The position numbers and the translations under genes were made by a program. A stretch of 64,000 bases of DNA. Origin: an uncultured Aliiroseovarius sp. (GTDB lineage: Bacteria > Pseudomonadota > Alphaproteobacteria > Rhodobacterales > Rhodobacteraceae). The stretch lies in NCBI RefSeq assembly GCF_947497285.1, contig NZ_CANMFT010000001.1, forward strand, positions 1-64,000. The letters run 5' to 3'. Positions 37,443 to 45,507 of the stretch are shown here, one piece after another. How positions within the stretch are numbered: position 1 is the first letter of the stretch; each line of letters starts with the position of its first letter. The notes beneath the pieces are model-generated. The model worked only from the letters and a program-made list of their open reading frames with translations, ran no database searches and had not been told where the DNA came from.

Positions 37443-37923
37443 CGCCGGGGGGTGGGCTTAGCCAATCGTTCACCGCATCAACCAGTTCGCTCTGATCGCT
37501 GGCATTCGAATACGCAAGCAGCAAAGGCTGCGTCGTTCCATCCGCCAGCACAAGCACTGGTCGGTGGGTTCTGCTGACTTTCTGGTCGCGATCCTTGAAG
37601 GTGCTGGTTTCCAAGTCGGCGCGCTGGATTTGTCCAAGCGGCAGTTGGCGCGTCTCAAACCCCTGATAGCTGCGCCGCCGAAGCTCCACCACGCCCGAGT
37701 TGCGATCAAACACCACCTGCACGCGTGCAACCACCAGATATAGCGTCAGGCCCGGCAATCCTGCCCCGCAAATAAAGGCCAAGGCGGCGATCCACTGGCC
37801 TATCGCGCTAAGCCTGATGCCGATGGCCAGAAAAGCGACCACCATCAAGATCAGGAACGCACCAATCAGCCATGGCGCATGATCCAGTATCAATTGGTCT
37901 TTGGTGTTGGTCGCGATGCGCAT
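37411..37923 (-). CDS. Two-helix membrane protein with a cytoplasmic PH-like tail, unknown
   Basis: A 170-residue protein with two N-terminal transmembrane helices ([19 protein letters not shown] and [20 protein letters not shown]). A beta-rich tail follows with [32 protein letters not shown] and [19 protein letters not shown], reminiscent of bacterial PH-like membrane proteins. A Pro/Ser-rich tail ends it. The last 32 bases overlap the convergent glycerate kinase gene. I recognise no named family. Confidence 0.75.
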   Translation of the reverse strand: MRIATNTKDQLILDHAPWLIGAFLILMVVAFLAIGIRLSAIGQWIAALAFICGAGLPGLTLYLVVARVQVVFDRNSGVVELRRRSYQGFETRQLPLGQIQRADLETSTFKDRDQKVSRTHRPVLVLADGTTQPLLLAYSNASDQSELVDAVNDWLSPPPGASGSGSRESH

Positions 37924-38036
37924 CGGGTGAGATGAATGTCCGTTTGGTAGAGTGTATGCCTCAACCTAACGTGGTCACGGTGAGCGTAGAAGGGAAAAGA
38001 GCGCACGCATCCGCGCGCTCTTGTCGCGTGGTGGGC

Positions 38037-38603
38037 CTAGGCTGCCAATGTTTCGATCTGCTGCTCTGCCGATGCGATGCCATCTGCCCCTGCGGCCGCG
38101 ATCACTTTGACGTCGGTTATACCCATGAACCCTAACACAAATTTCAGATAGGGCGTTGAAAAGTCATGCGGCGCGCCTGCCGGCGTTCCACCGGATGCGT
38201 TGACGAAAATAACGCTCTTGCCGGTCAAAAGCCCCTCTGGCGTGCCGTCGTCGCGATAGCGGAAGGTCACGCCTGCACGCGCCAGATGGTCGATCCACGC
38301 CTTCAGCGACGAGGGGATCGAGAAGTTGTAGGTCGCGGCGGAAATAACAATCAGGTCGGCGGCCTGCACTTCAGCCACGATCTGGTCCGACAAGGCCAAG
38401 GCTGCGGTGTCTTGCGAGCTGCGCGCGTCGGCGGGGGTGAACGTGGCGCGGGTCCACGCGGCGTCCAGATGCGGAATGCCGTCCGCAAGATCACGCGTGG
38501 TGACGGTCGCGTCTTTGTGGCGGGCGATAACGGTGTCCGCGAGGCTGCGGGAAATCGACCCTTCTGTGCGGGCCGAACTGTCGATGCGAAGGATGTGTGT
38601 CAT
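38037..38603 (-). CDS. azoR: FMN-dependent NADH-azoreductase-like flavoprotein
   Basis: A 188-residue flavodoxin-fold quinone/azo reductase. It begins MTHILRIDSSARTEGSISRSLAD, the FMN phosphate loop of AzoR, and has SAATYNFSIPSSLKAWIDHLARAGVTFRY and VFVNASGGTPAG, both typical flavin-contact regions. It would reduce quinones and azo compounds with NADH in the cytoplasm. A LysR regulator gene lies divergently with a shared 104-base promoter region, the standard arrangement for LysR-controlled reductases. Confidence 0.9.
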   Translation of the reverse strand: MTHILRIDSSARTEGSISRSLADTVIARHKDATVTTRDLADGIPHLDAAWTRATFTPADARSSQDTAALALSDQIVAEVQAADLIVISAATYNFSIPSSLKAWIDHLARAGVTFRYRDDGTPEGLLTGKSVIFVNASGGTPAGAPHDFSTPYLKFVLGFMGITDVKVIAAAGADGIASAEQQIETLAA

Positions 38604-38641
38604 GTCTTGTGCTCCTGTGTTCGTTGAACCACAGATGCGAC

Positions 38642-38661
38642 ATTGCAAAATCAAACGCAAT
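38642..38661. promoter_or_regulatory. LysR-type operator between azoR and lysR
   Basis: ATTGC (38642-38646) and GCAAT (38657-38661) form an inverted repeat with a ten-base spacer. It contains the T-N11-A pattern expected of LysR-type regulator boxes, and sits between the divergent start codons. Confidence 0.6.
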
Positions 38662-38707
38662 CTGCGTAATCTAACGGTGTCTGTTTGAAAATGCACAGAA
38701 AGCTGCC

Positions 38708-39598
38708 ATGGACCACTGGGATGAAATTCGAACCGCCTATCACGTTGCGCGCGCTGGCACGGTCAGCGGGGCAGCCGAGGCCTTAGGCATTCATCATGCG
38801 ACCGTGATCCGCCACATCGACGCGCTTGAGGCGCGCTTGGGGGTGAAGCTGTTCCAGCGCCACGCGCGCGGTTATGCGCTGACCGAAGCCGGGGCCGATC
38901 TTGCCCAAATTGCCCAAACGACCGAAGAACAGTTTTCGCAACTGGCCGGGCGTTTGACCGGGCAGGGTGATGATGTAACCGGGGCATTGGTGATCACCGC
39001 GTTGCCTTCTTTTTCAGCGCGACTTGCCCCAGTGCTGGCTGCCTTTCAGGTGGACCACCCCGGCATCGCAGTGCGCCTGTTGACTGATGCGCGCGTTTTC
39101 AAGCTTGAATATGGGGAAGCGCATGTCGCTTTGCGGGCAGGCCAAGCCCCTACGGAACCTGACAATGTCGCCCAGCCCTTTCTGGACCTGTCTTTCGGCC
39201 TTTATGCGGCGCAAAGCTATGTGGACCGTTACGGCATGCCGACCGAGGACACGCTGCACACCCATCGCTTCATCGGGTTTTCGGAGTTGAAATCGCGCGC
39301 GCCTGTGATGCAATGGATGACGCAACATATCCCGGCTGAAAACATTTGGTTTCAGGCCTCGGATGATGCAGCCATGCACGCAGCATTGATCGCGGGGGCG
39401 GGGTTGGGCTTCTCTGCGCGCGGGGCCGAAGACGGTTTGATCGAAGTGTTGCCCGCGCGGTCCGACTGGTCCTCTCGGTTCTGGCTTGTCACACATGTCG
39501 ATTTGCACCGAACGGCCAAGGTGCAGGCCATCTTGGCTCAGCTCAAACGTGCTGCAGAGCACTGGGTTGCGACAGAGCCGGGCTTTTCGCTTCCCTAA
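38708..39598 (+). CDS. LysR-family transcriptional regulator
   Basis: A 296-residue LysR-type regulator. The N-terminal winged HTH contains AYHVARAGTVSGAAEALGIH, VIRHIDALEARLGVKLFQRH and GYALTEAGADLAQIA, followed by a periplasmic-binding-like effector domain from about residue 90. It diverges from azoR and probably controls it and itself. The inducer is unknown; quinones or other electrophiles would be typical for an azoR neighbour. Confidence 0.92.
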   Translation: MDHWDEIRTAYHVARAGTVSGAAEALGIHHATVIRHIDALEARLGVKLFQRHARGYALTEAGADLAQIAQTTEEQFSQLAGRLTGQGDDVTGALVITALPSFSARLAPVLAAFQVDHPGIAVRLLTDARVFKLEYGEAHVALRAGQAPTEPDNVAQPFLDLSFGLYAAQSYVDRYGMPTEDTLHTHRFIGFSELKSRAPVMQWMTQHIPAENIWFQASDDAAMHAALIAGAGLGFSARGAEDGLIEVLPARSDWSSRFWLVTHVDLHRTAKVQAILAQLKRAAEHWVATEPGFSLP

Positions 39599-39604
39599 TT
39601 CGCA

Positions 39605-39928
39605 CTAGCTTTCCAGTTCGGCTTCAAGAAACCGTTCGAACGCATCCAGGTTTACCGGTTCAAACTGGCCAAATCCCTGCATCCAGACCGAGGCATCGCG
39701 CAGGGCGTTGGGCTCTAGCTTGCACCATTTGACCCGCCCGCGCTTTTCCTGACTGATCAACCCGGCCCGCGACAGGATCGTCAGATGCTTCGATATGGCG
39801 GCCAGCGACATCTCGAACGGTTCGGCCACGTCAGTGACGGCCATGTCATCTTCCAGAAGCATGGTCAGGATGGCACGTCGTGTCGGGTCGGACAGGGCAG
39901 CAAAGGCAAGGTCAAGACGGGTATCCAT
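39605..39928 (-). CDS. ArsR-family transcriptional repressor
   Basis: A 107-residue ArsR/SmtB-fold winged-helix protein: LDLAFAALSDPTRRAILTMLLE, EMSLAAISKHLTILSRAGLI and KRGRVKWCKLEPNAL. It lacks the CVC metal motif of arsenic sensors, so it likely senses something else. The close relatives I know often sit beside SRPBCC/AHSA1 domain genes, which is not the case here. A perfect palindrome lies 34-45 bases upstream of its start and is a likely autoregulatory site. Confidence 0.9.
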   Translation of the reverse strand: MDTRLDLAFAALSDPTRRAILTMLLEDDMAVTDVAEPFEMSLAAISKHLTILSRAGLISQEKRGRVKWCKLEPNALRDASVWMQGFGQFEPVNLDAFERFLEAELES

Positions 39929-39961
39929 GCCTATGGGTTAGGTCCGAGCGTCCCAATCGTC

Positions 39962-39973
39962 AACCAAATGGTT
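39962..39973. promoter_or_regulatory. Palindromic ArsR operator candidate
   Basis: AACCA (39962-39966), AA, TGGTT (39969-39973) form a perfect inverted repeat 34 bases upstream of the ArsR start codon. This AACCA-NN-TGGTT form is a known style of operator for this ArsR subgroup, and its position fits autorepression. Confidence 0.55.
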
Positions 39974-40098
39974 AAATGAACGGTTTGGGTGCGAAAGGTA
40001 GCCCAAGGCTGTTGTTGATACGATGAGTGAATCGGCTTGCTGTGGAAAATCAAATTAGAACAGATGGTTACAGGTCGCGCTGTTGGCGCTAAATGCCG

Positions 40099-40127
40099 TT
40101 GACTCACTGCCGCCTTGGCCTTAGCAA
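40099..40127 (+). promoter_or_regulatory. Putative promoter of the F0 ATP synthase operon
   Basis: TTGACT (40099-40104) and TAGCAA (40122-40127) are separated by exactly 17 bases. Transcription from about 40134 would give a very short leader before the atpI ribosome site (GGAGG, 40144-40148). Confidence 0.55.
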
Positions 40128-40155
40128 AGGCGCAACCGTCACCGGAGGCAATTCC

Positions 40156-40494
40156 TTGTCCAACAAACCCGATCCCGAGCGCCTGAGAGAGCTCGAGATG
40201 CGCCTGAAACAGGCGAAGGGAGAGGTCAAAGAAGACGACACCAGTGATGCGGCCTATAACCAGGCATCCTTCGCTTGGCAGATGGTCATAGAGCTTACGG
40301 TCGGTCTGTTGATCGGCTTCGGCATCGGATACGGGTTGGACGCGCTGTTTGGCACAAAACCCATCTTCATGGTGCTGTTCATAATGTTGGGCTTCGCTGC
40401 GGGCATGAAAGTCATGCTGTCGACCGCGGCCCAGATGCAGAAGAAAGCGGAAGAAGCGCAAGACGCGCAGACCGCCGCAGAAGAAGAGGGATAG
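40156..40494 (+). CDS. atpI: ATP synthase accessory protein AtpI (TTG start)
   Basis: AtpI is a small membrane protein that assists assembly of the c-ring. The 112-residue frame contains a charged N-terminus ([18 protein letters not shown]) and two transmembrane helices, [20 protein letters not shown] and [18 protein letters not shown], then a Lys/Glu/Ala tail. I choose a TTG start at 40156 because GGAGG (40144-40148) is seven bases upstream and no in-frame ATG precedes the conserved region nearby. It heads the F0 operon atpI-B-E-F'-F. Pairing of the helix GxGxGxG motif with Na+/Mg2+ transport has been proposed for the family. Confidence 0.9.
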   Translation: MSNKPDPERLRELEMRLKQAKGEVKEDDTSDAAYNQASFAWQMVIELTVGLLIGFGIGYGLDALFGTKPIFMVLFIMLGFAAGMKVMLSTAAQMQKKAEEAQDAQTAAEEEG

Positions 40495-40498
40495 AGAC

Positions 40499-41338
40499 GT
40501 GGCTGACCAAAGCGAAAAACAGGGCGCTGGCCCGATCATCAAGATCGCTTTCTTTGTCGTGCTGGCGCTGGTCCTTATTTCGGGCCTGATCTTCGCGCCT
40601 GAGCATCCAGGTCTGGCAATCCACCCGATGGACCAGTTCGAGATCAAGCCGTTGTTTGGCGGCGCCGAGCTTGGCACCTTCACGCCGACCAATCAAACGC
40701 TTTGGATGGTTTTGGCCATCATCGGTATCGTGCTTCTGTTGGTCGTCGGGTCTCGCGGTCGCGCAATCGTGCCGACACGTGGTCAGTCGGTTGCCGAAAT
40801 GGCGTATGGCTTTGTCTATAAGATGGTCGAAGATGTGGCCGGCAAAGACGCCGTCAAATATTTCCCCGGCATCATGACGCTGTTCATGTTCATTCTGTTC
40901 GCCAACTTCCTAGGCCTGATCCCAACAAGCTTCACGCCCACCAGCCACATCGCCGTCACGGCTGTGCTGGCCTTGATCGTGTTCGTCTTCGTGACCGTGC
41001 TGGGCTTCGTGAAGAACGGCATGGGGTTCCTTGGTCTCTTCTGGGTTTCGGCGGCACCGCTGGCGCTGCGCCCGGTTCTGGCCATCATCGAGTTGATCTC
41101 GTACTTCGTGCGCCCCGTCAGCCACTCCATTCGTTTGGCTGGTAACGTGATGGCTGGCCACGCTGTGATCAAAGTTTTCGCCGGCTTTGCTGCTGCCTTG
41201 GGCATGTTCAGCTTCCTGCCAATCTTGGCCATCTCGGCCGTCTACGCGCTGGAGGTTCTGGTGGCCTTCATTCAGGCCTACGTGTTTACGATCCTGACCT
41301 GCGTGTATCTGAAAGACGCCCTGCATCCGTCACACTGA
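40499..41338 (+). CDS. atpB: ATP synthase F0 subunit a
   Basis: Subunit a forms the two proton half-channels against the c-ring. The 279-residue protein begins with GTG and has about six helices. The essential arginine lies in [20 protein letters not shown], where the conserved SLRLFGNMxAGH motif of the family is readable. [21 protein letters not shown] ends the last helix. It starts four bases after the atpI stop. Confidence 0.97.
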   Translation: MADQSEKQGAGPIIKIAFFVVLALVLISGLIFAPEHPGLAIHPMDQFEIKPLFGGAELGTFTPTNQTLWMVLAIIGIVLLLVVGSRGRAIVPTRGQSVAEMAYGFVYKMVEDVAGKDAVKYFPGIMTLFMFILFANFLGLIPTSFTPTSHIAVTAVLALIVFVFVTVLGFVKNGMGFLGLFWVSAAPLALRPVLAIIELISYFVRPVSHSIRLAGNVMAGHAVIKVFAGFAAALGMFSFLPILAISAVYALEVLVAFIQAYVFTILTCVYLKDALHPSH

Positions 41339-41395
41339 CGGTTGCAGCCCGCTCATCCATCTAATTCAAGCATTCCAACGTAAGGAGAAATCACA

Positions 41396-41632
41396 ATGGA
41401 AGGCAATATCGCTCAAATGGGTCAATTCATCGGTGCAGGTCTGGCAGCTATCGGTTCTGGTGCCGCCGCTATCGGTGTGGGCCACGTTGCTGGTAACTTC
41501 CTGGCCGGTGCCCTGCGCAACCCGTCGGCAGCTGCCGCACAAACCGCGACCCTGTTCATCGGTATCGCATTTGCAGAAGCACTGGGCATCTTCTCGTTCC
41601 TGGTCGCACTTCTGCTGATGTTTGCTGTCTAA
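41396..41632 (+). CDS. atpE: ATP synthase F0 subunit c
   Basis: The 78-residue proteolipid forms the rotor ring. Helix 1 holds the glycine-rich [17 protein letters not shown], the polar loop is LRNPSA, and the proton-carrying Glu is in [13 protein letters not shown] of helix 2. The glutamate, not aspartate, is the alphaproteobacterial form. AAGGAG (41382-41387) gives an optimal ribosome site, fitting the high stoichiometry of subunit c. Confidence 0.98.
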   Translation: MEGNIAQMGQFIGAGLAAIGSGAAAIGVGHVAGNFLAGALRNPSAAAAQTATLFIGIAFAEALGIFSFLVALLLMFAV

Positions 41633-41706
41633 GACCTGAACCATCCTTACGCGCGGGCGGGGGTTTGATCCGCCGCCCGATGTAATCCGGTTCCGGGAGA
41701 TAAGAC

Positions 41707-42249
41707 ATGGCAAGTAATACGCAACAGACCGCGGATGCGGCACATGGCGGCGCAGAAGCCGCAGGCATGCCGCAGCTGGATTTCTCGACCTTCGGGAACC
41801 AGATTTTCTGGCTCGTGGTCACGCTGGTCGTGATCTATTTCGTGCTGACCAAGGTCGCGCTGCCCCGTATCGAGGCCGTGCTGTCCGAACGTCAGGGCAC
41901 GATCACCAATGATCTGACCGCCGCCGAAGAGCTGAAGCAGAAAGCTGTCGAGGCTGAAGAAGCTTACAACAAAGCGCTGGCCGACGCCCGTGCCGAAGCG
42001 AACAAGATTGTCGCTGAAGCCCGTGCTGAAATTCAGGCCGACGTTGATGTCGCAGCTGCCAAGGCAGACGCGGAAATCGCAGCCAAGGCTGCCGAAAGCG
42101 AAGCCGCGATTGCTGAAATCCGCGCCGGCGCGATCGACAGCGTAAAGACCGTTGCCAAGGATGCCGCCAAGGAAATCCTTGCGTCCATGGGTTACAAGGC
42201 TGACGCCAAGTCCGTCACTGCTGCGGTGACTTCGCGGATGAAAGGGTGA
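41707..42249 (+). CDS. atpF': ATP synthase F0 subunit b'
   Basis: The 180-residue b' subunit forms the peripheral stalk with b. A single transmembrane helix ([21 protein letters not shown]) is followed by a long Ala/Glu/Lys-rich coiled coil. The conserved [18 protein letters not shown] segment identifies the family. Photosynthetic bacteria and other alphaproteobacteria carry separate b and b' genes. It overlaps atpF by four bases (GTGA). Confidence 0.95.
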   Translation: MASNTQQTADAAHGGAEAAGMPQLDFSTFGNQIFWLVVTLVVIYFVLTKVALPRIEAVLSERQGTITNDLTAAEELKQKAVEAEEAYNKALADARAEANKIVAEARAEIQADVDVAAAKADAEIAAKAAESEAAIAEIRAGAIDSVKTVAKDAAKEILASMGYKADAKSVTAAVTSRMKG

Positions 42250-42818
42250 AGAAAATGAAGAAACTCGTTCTTACCCCTCTTGCCGTGATGGCCGCTGCAC
42301 CGGCATTTGCTGCCGGTGACGCAGGTTGGACAGACCTGTCCAACACCAACATGGTTGTGACGCTGGCGTTTTTGCTGTTCGTGACCTTCCTGGGCTACAT
42401 GGGCGTTCACAAGATGCTCGGTGCGCAGTTGGACAAACGCGCAGTCGGTATCAAGTCCGAACTCGACGAAGCGCGCGCTTTGCGTGAAGAAGCGCAGACC
42501 ATTTTGGCAACTTATGAGCGTAAGCAAAAGGAAGTTGCCCAGCAGGCCGAGCGTATCGTTGCGCACGCAAAAGACGAAGCTGCCAATGCGGCGGTTGCTG
42601 CCAAGGCAGACCTGCAAGCCTCGATCGCGCGCCGTTTGGCTGCGGCCGAGGACCAGATCGTATCTGCGCAAACGGCTGCAGTGAAAGAAGTGCGCGACAG
42701 TGCCGTTCAGGTTGCTGTTGCTGCGGCGCGCGACGTGATCGCCAAGCAGATGACAGCGACGGACGGCAATTCGCTGATCGACGATGCTATAAAGACGGTT
42801 GAAGCCAAGCTGCACTAA
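42246..42818 (+). CDS. atpF: ATP synthase F0 subunit b with an N-terminal signal-like segment
   Basis: The 190-residue b subunit starts with GTG overlapping the b' stop; ATG 42255 (MKKLVLTPL) is an alternative. An extra hydrophobic N-terminal segment ([20 protein letters not shown]) resembling a cleavable signal peptide precedes the usual membrane anchor [20 protein letters not shown] coiled coil with [20 protein letters not shown] follows. The gene closes the F0 operon and is followed by a terminator. F1 genes (atpHAGDC) are not adjacent, as expected for this lineage. Confidence 0.95.
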   Translation: MKKMKKLVLTPLAVMAAAPAFAAGDAGWTDLSNTNMVVTLAFLLFVTFLGYMGVHKMLGAQLDKRAVGIKSELDEARALREEAQTILATYERKQKEVAQQAERIVAHAKDEAANAAVAAKADLQASIARRLAAAEDQIVSAQTAAVKEVRDSAVQVAVAAARDVIAKQMTATDGNSLIDDAIKTVEAKLH

Positions 42819-42844
42819 GCTGGTTAGAAAAACTGACTAAGAAG

Positions 42845-42869
42845 AACCCGGCCACTGGTCGGGTTTTTT
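42845..42869 (+). terminator. Rho-independent terminator of the F0 operon
   Basis: AACCCGGCC (42845-42853) pairs with GGTCGGGTT (42857-42865), nine pairs with one G-T and a three-base loop, then six T residues (42864-42869). It ends 51 bases past the atpF stop. Confidence 0.88.
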
Positions 42870-42902
42870 CTTTGGTGCGAGGGAAAGCTTCGTGCACGCC
42901 CG

Positions 42903-43658
42903 CTAGCGAGATATCTCATAGTCCAGCCTCTGCCGCGCCACTTCCTCGTTGCGCGCAGATTGGCGCAGGTCGCCATAGGCCTGCGTTACAAAATCCATGT
43001 GCGATTCGACGGCATTGCGCGCCGCGATTGGATCTCGGGCTTGCAAAGCTGTGTTGATGGCACGGTGCTGTTCCAGCAAATCCGACCGCGTGTTGGTGAT
43101 CTGGATGACCACCTTGCGGCTGTAGAACACGCCTTGCTTCAGCAGGTCGTAAAGGGCGCGCATCATGTGCACCATTACGACATTGTGGCTGGCTTCGATG
43201 ATGGCCATGTGAAAGTCACTGTCCAAATCAGCGCCTTGTCCCTCGGGCGCTTTTTCCATCTTTTGGAAAAGCTCGTTAATCACCGCCAGATCCGTGTCAG
43301 ATCCGAACTTTGCGGCCCGTTCGGCCGCCAACCCCTCCATATCGCGCCGAAAGGCGATATAGTCATACACGGCTTCGTCGTGACGCGAGAAAAGACTGAT
43401 CAGTGCGGGCGGGAACGAACTGTCCAGGCTCTCGCTGATATAGATGCCGGCCCCAGCCCGTCGTGACAGGAGCTTTTTCGCCTCTAGCTCTGCAATGGCA
43501 TCGCGAAGTGAGGGGCGCGAAACACCCATGCGCTCTGACAGGTCACGTTCCGAGGGCAGGCGTTCGCCCGGTCGCAATATGCCGCGCAGGATCAACAACT
43601 CGATCTGTTCGACAACGGACTGTGCAAGCTTGCCTGCGGAAATCTTCTGAAAGGGCAT
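42903..43658 (-). CDS. GntR-family (FadR/PdhR-like FCD) transcriptional regulator
   Basis: A 251-residue regulator: winged HTH with ILRPGERLPSERDLSERMG and VSRPSLRDAIAELEAKKLL, then an FCD domain with DSDFHMAIIEASHN and a distal SHMDFVTQ that probably supply metal-binding His residues. Of the FCD group, its length and N-terminus resemble PdhR/LldR. No catabolic operon is adjacent. A perfect 19-base palindrome, 19 bases upstream of the start codon, is almost certainly its own operator. The nearby OmpA-like lipoprotein gene has its own terminator. Confidence 0.9.
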   Translation of the reverse strand: MPFQKISAGKLAQSVVEQIELLILRGILRPGERLPSERDLSERMGVSRPSLRDAIAELEAKKLLSRRAGAGIYISESLDSSFPPALISLFSRHDEAVYDYIAFRRDMEGLAAERAAKFGSDTDLAVINELFQKMEKAPEGQGADLDSDFHMAIIEASHNVVMVHMMRALYDLLKQGVFYSRKVVIQITNTRSDLLEQHRAINTALQARDPIAARNAVESHMDFVTQAYGDLRQSARNEEVARQRLDYEISR

Positions 43659-43676
43659 ATCGGGTCTCGCGCAAAT

Positions 43677-43695
43677 TGGTCATATAATATGACCA
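43677..43695. promoter_or_regulatory. Perfect GntR/FCD operator palindrome
   Basis: TGGTCATAT (43677-43685) and ATATGACCA (43687-43695) are perfect inverted repeats around one central A. TGGTC/GACCA half sites are typical of FadR-subfamily regulators. The site lies immediately upstream of the GntR gene start (43658). Confidence 0.82.
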
Positions 43696-43715
43696 CATCC
43701 CGCGGGGTGCCTCAA

Positions 43716-43741
43716 TGAAAAAAGCCGGGCAGGACCCGGCT
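43716..43741 (-). terminator. Rho-independent terminator of the OmpA-like lipoprotein gene
   Basis: AGCCGGG (43723-43729) pairs with CCCGGCT (43735-43741). On the minus strand it is followed by six T residues, 27 bases after the lipoprotein stop codon. It sits directly upstream of the GntR operator. Confidence 0.88.
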
Positions 43742-43767
43742 CTTTCCCTAATTTCGTACCATACGCA

Positions 43768-44433
43768 TCAGTTGCGAATGGGGCGGATGATGATCTCGAC
43801 CCGGCGGTTTTGCATGCGCCCGGCGGCATCCAGATTTGATGCGATCGGGCGATCTTCGCCGTAACCAATGGTTACCACGCGCGAGCTTGGGACGCGGTTT
43901 GATACCAGAACCGACGCGACCGCAGCCGCACGGCGGCGCGACAGCGACAGGTTATAATCCGCGTCTCCGACGTTATCGGTGTGGCCTACAACCTCGACCA
44001 CCGAATCCGGGTATTGCAACAGGTTGTTGGCCAGTGCGGCAAGGTCGCCTTGCAAAGCGGACCCGACCTGTGCGCTGTCGGTGGCAAACAGGATGTCTTG
44101 CGGCATTGTCACGATCAATTCGTTGCCGGTGTTGACGATGCTGACCTGATCATTGCCGATGGCTTGACGCAGATCGCCAGCCTGTTTGTCCAACTGTTGG
44201 CCGATCATGCCGCCAACCACGCCACCGATCACGGCGCCTACGGCGGCTTTGCCCAGTTTGCCATCGCCCTTGCGCGTCGCGCCCAAGAGGCCCCCGGCGA
44301 TCGCGCCAATGGCGGCGCCATTTTGGGTGCGCGGCCCCATGTTGCTGGTCGGGCTTTGCATAGGTGTCGTGCAGGCGGTGGTCGCCAGCGCCGCCACGAC
44401 GCCAAGCGTCAAGACAGAGTGTTTCAGGTGCAT
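43768..44433 (-). CDS. OmpA-family outer membrane lipoprotein (YiaD-like)
   Basis: A 221-residue lipoprotein with lipobox ATTACTTP (Cys21). A glycine-zipper region follows (AIGAIAGGLLGATRKGDG, AVGAVIGGVVGGMIGQQ), then a C-terminal OmpA domain that binds peptidoglycan, with DILFATDSAQV, VEVVGHTDNVGDADYNLSLSR and GYGEDRPIASN. It should be an envelope-stabilising lipoprotein anchored in the outer membrane. ATG 44433 is chosen because it gives a proper lipoprotein signal; the frame continues open upstream into the next gene but is not coding there. Confidence 0.92.
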   Translation of the reverse strand: MHLKHSVLTLGVVAALATTACTTPMQSPTSNMGPRTQNGAAIGAIAGGLLGATRKGDGKLGKAAVGAVIGGVVGGMIGQQLDKQAGDLRQAIGNDQVSIVNTGNELIVTMPQDILFATDSAQVGSALQGDLAALANNLLQYPDSVVEVVGHTDNVGDADYNLSLSRRRAAAVASVLVSNRVPSSRVVTIGYGEDRPIASNLDAAGRMQNRRVEIIIRPIRN

Positions 44434-44525
44434 GCTGCTATCCTCAGGTTTGTTCTTTGCTTTCTTTACATGAAAGCGCTTTGATATCGAATAACAAGCC
44501 CTAATGGAGGCGGCAATGGGATGTG

Positions 44526-45374
44526 TCAGGCTCGTTCTGCCTCTTCGATTTCGGCGCTTTCCCAAGCCAGCAGAGCGCGCTTGACCCCAAGCCCCCAGTG
44601 ATAGCCGCCAAGCGCACCCGATTTTCGCAAGGCCCTGTGGCATGGGATCAGCCAACTGACCGGGTTGCGGCCGACGGCGGTTCCGACTGCGCGCACCGCG
44701 CGTGGGGAGCCAACCTTCTGGGCGATTTGGGAGTAGCTGGTGACGTGACCAGACGGAATGGCCAACAGGGCCTCCCAGACCTTGATCTGGAAGGGCGCGC
44801 CGATCAGGTGCAAAGGCGTCATGCCACGCCTGCTGAAAGCCTGGTTTACCCACGCGGCAAGCGCTGCCGGGTCTTCGCGGAAGGTTGCATTTGGCCATCG
44901 TGACCGCAGATCGGACATGGCGATCGCCTCGCCGGTTTCGGCGGCAAACCCCAGCCCGCAAATGCCCCTGTCCGTGCCCATGACCAGCGCGGGGCCAAAC
45001 GGGCTGTCGAACCACCCCCAATTGATGGTCAGCCCTTCGCCGCCTTTCGCATAGGTTCCAGGGCTCATCGCTTCCCACCGCAGGAACAGATCGTGAAGCC
45101 GGCCTTGGCCCGACAAGCCGACCGAATGGGCCGTGTCCATGGTTGAAAACCGGTCCTGCAGCAGTGTCTTTGCGTGGCCAAGCGCCAGAAACTGTTGATA
45201 GCGTTTCGGCGACACCCCGACCCAGCGCGAAAAGACCCGTTGGAAATGGGCAGGTGACATATCCATGCGTGCGGCCAGCGCCTCAAGCGACAGGGGGTCG
45301 CCGCCGGCTGCGTCGATCTCCTCCATTGCGCGGCGGATGACGTTGTAGTGGTAGCTGTCGTGGTGAACACTCAT
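44526..45374 (-). CDS. AraC / methylated-DNA-cysteine methyltransferase fusion (Ada-like, no N-terminal zinc domain)
   Basis: A 282-residue fusion. Residues 1-105 are an AraC-type HTH (LSLEALAARMDMSPAHFQRVF, RWVGVSPKRYQQF), the rest an O6-alkylguanine-DNA alkyltransferase with FQIKVWEALLAIPSGHVTSY, the acceptor Cys in LIPCHRAL, and SGALGGYHWG. This matches the C-terminal part of Escherichia coli Ada. The N-terminal Ada zinc-cysteine phosphotriester-repair domain is absent, so the usual methylation-switch for transcription is lost or works differently. It repairs O6-methylguanine suicidally. Confidence 0.92.
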   Translation of the reverse strand: MSVHHDSYHYNVIRRAMEEIDAAGGDPLSLEALAARMDMSPAHFQRVFSRWVGVSPKRYQQFLALGHAKTLLQDRFSTMDTAHSVGLSGQGRLHDLFLRWEAMSPGTYAKGGEGLTINWGWFDSPFGPALVMGTDRGICGLGFAAETGEAIAMSDLRSRWPNATFREDPAALAAWVNQAFSRRGMTPLHLIGAPFQIKVWEALLAIPSGHVTSYSQIAQKVGSPRAVRAVGTAVGRNPVSWLIPCHRALRKSGALGGYHWGLGVKRALLAWESAEIEEAERA

Positions 45375-45507
45375 GGCGGTCTACTTTCCTTTTGTGCCAT
45401 CAGATTGCCGCAGAACCTGTTGTCAAAGCGACCCGGAATGTGCGCATCTGCAAAATTGCGCAGGATCCTCGACTTGTGACGCCACACAGAAAAGGGCATA
45501 GAAAATC

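Noticed and set aside
43768-45078. A long 436-residue form of the OmpA-like lipoprotein
   Set aside because: The upstream part overlaps the Ada-like gene on the same strand in another frame and lacks a lipoprotein signal; the start at 44433 has one.
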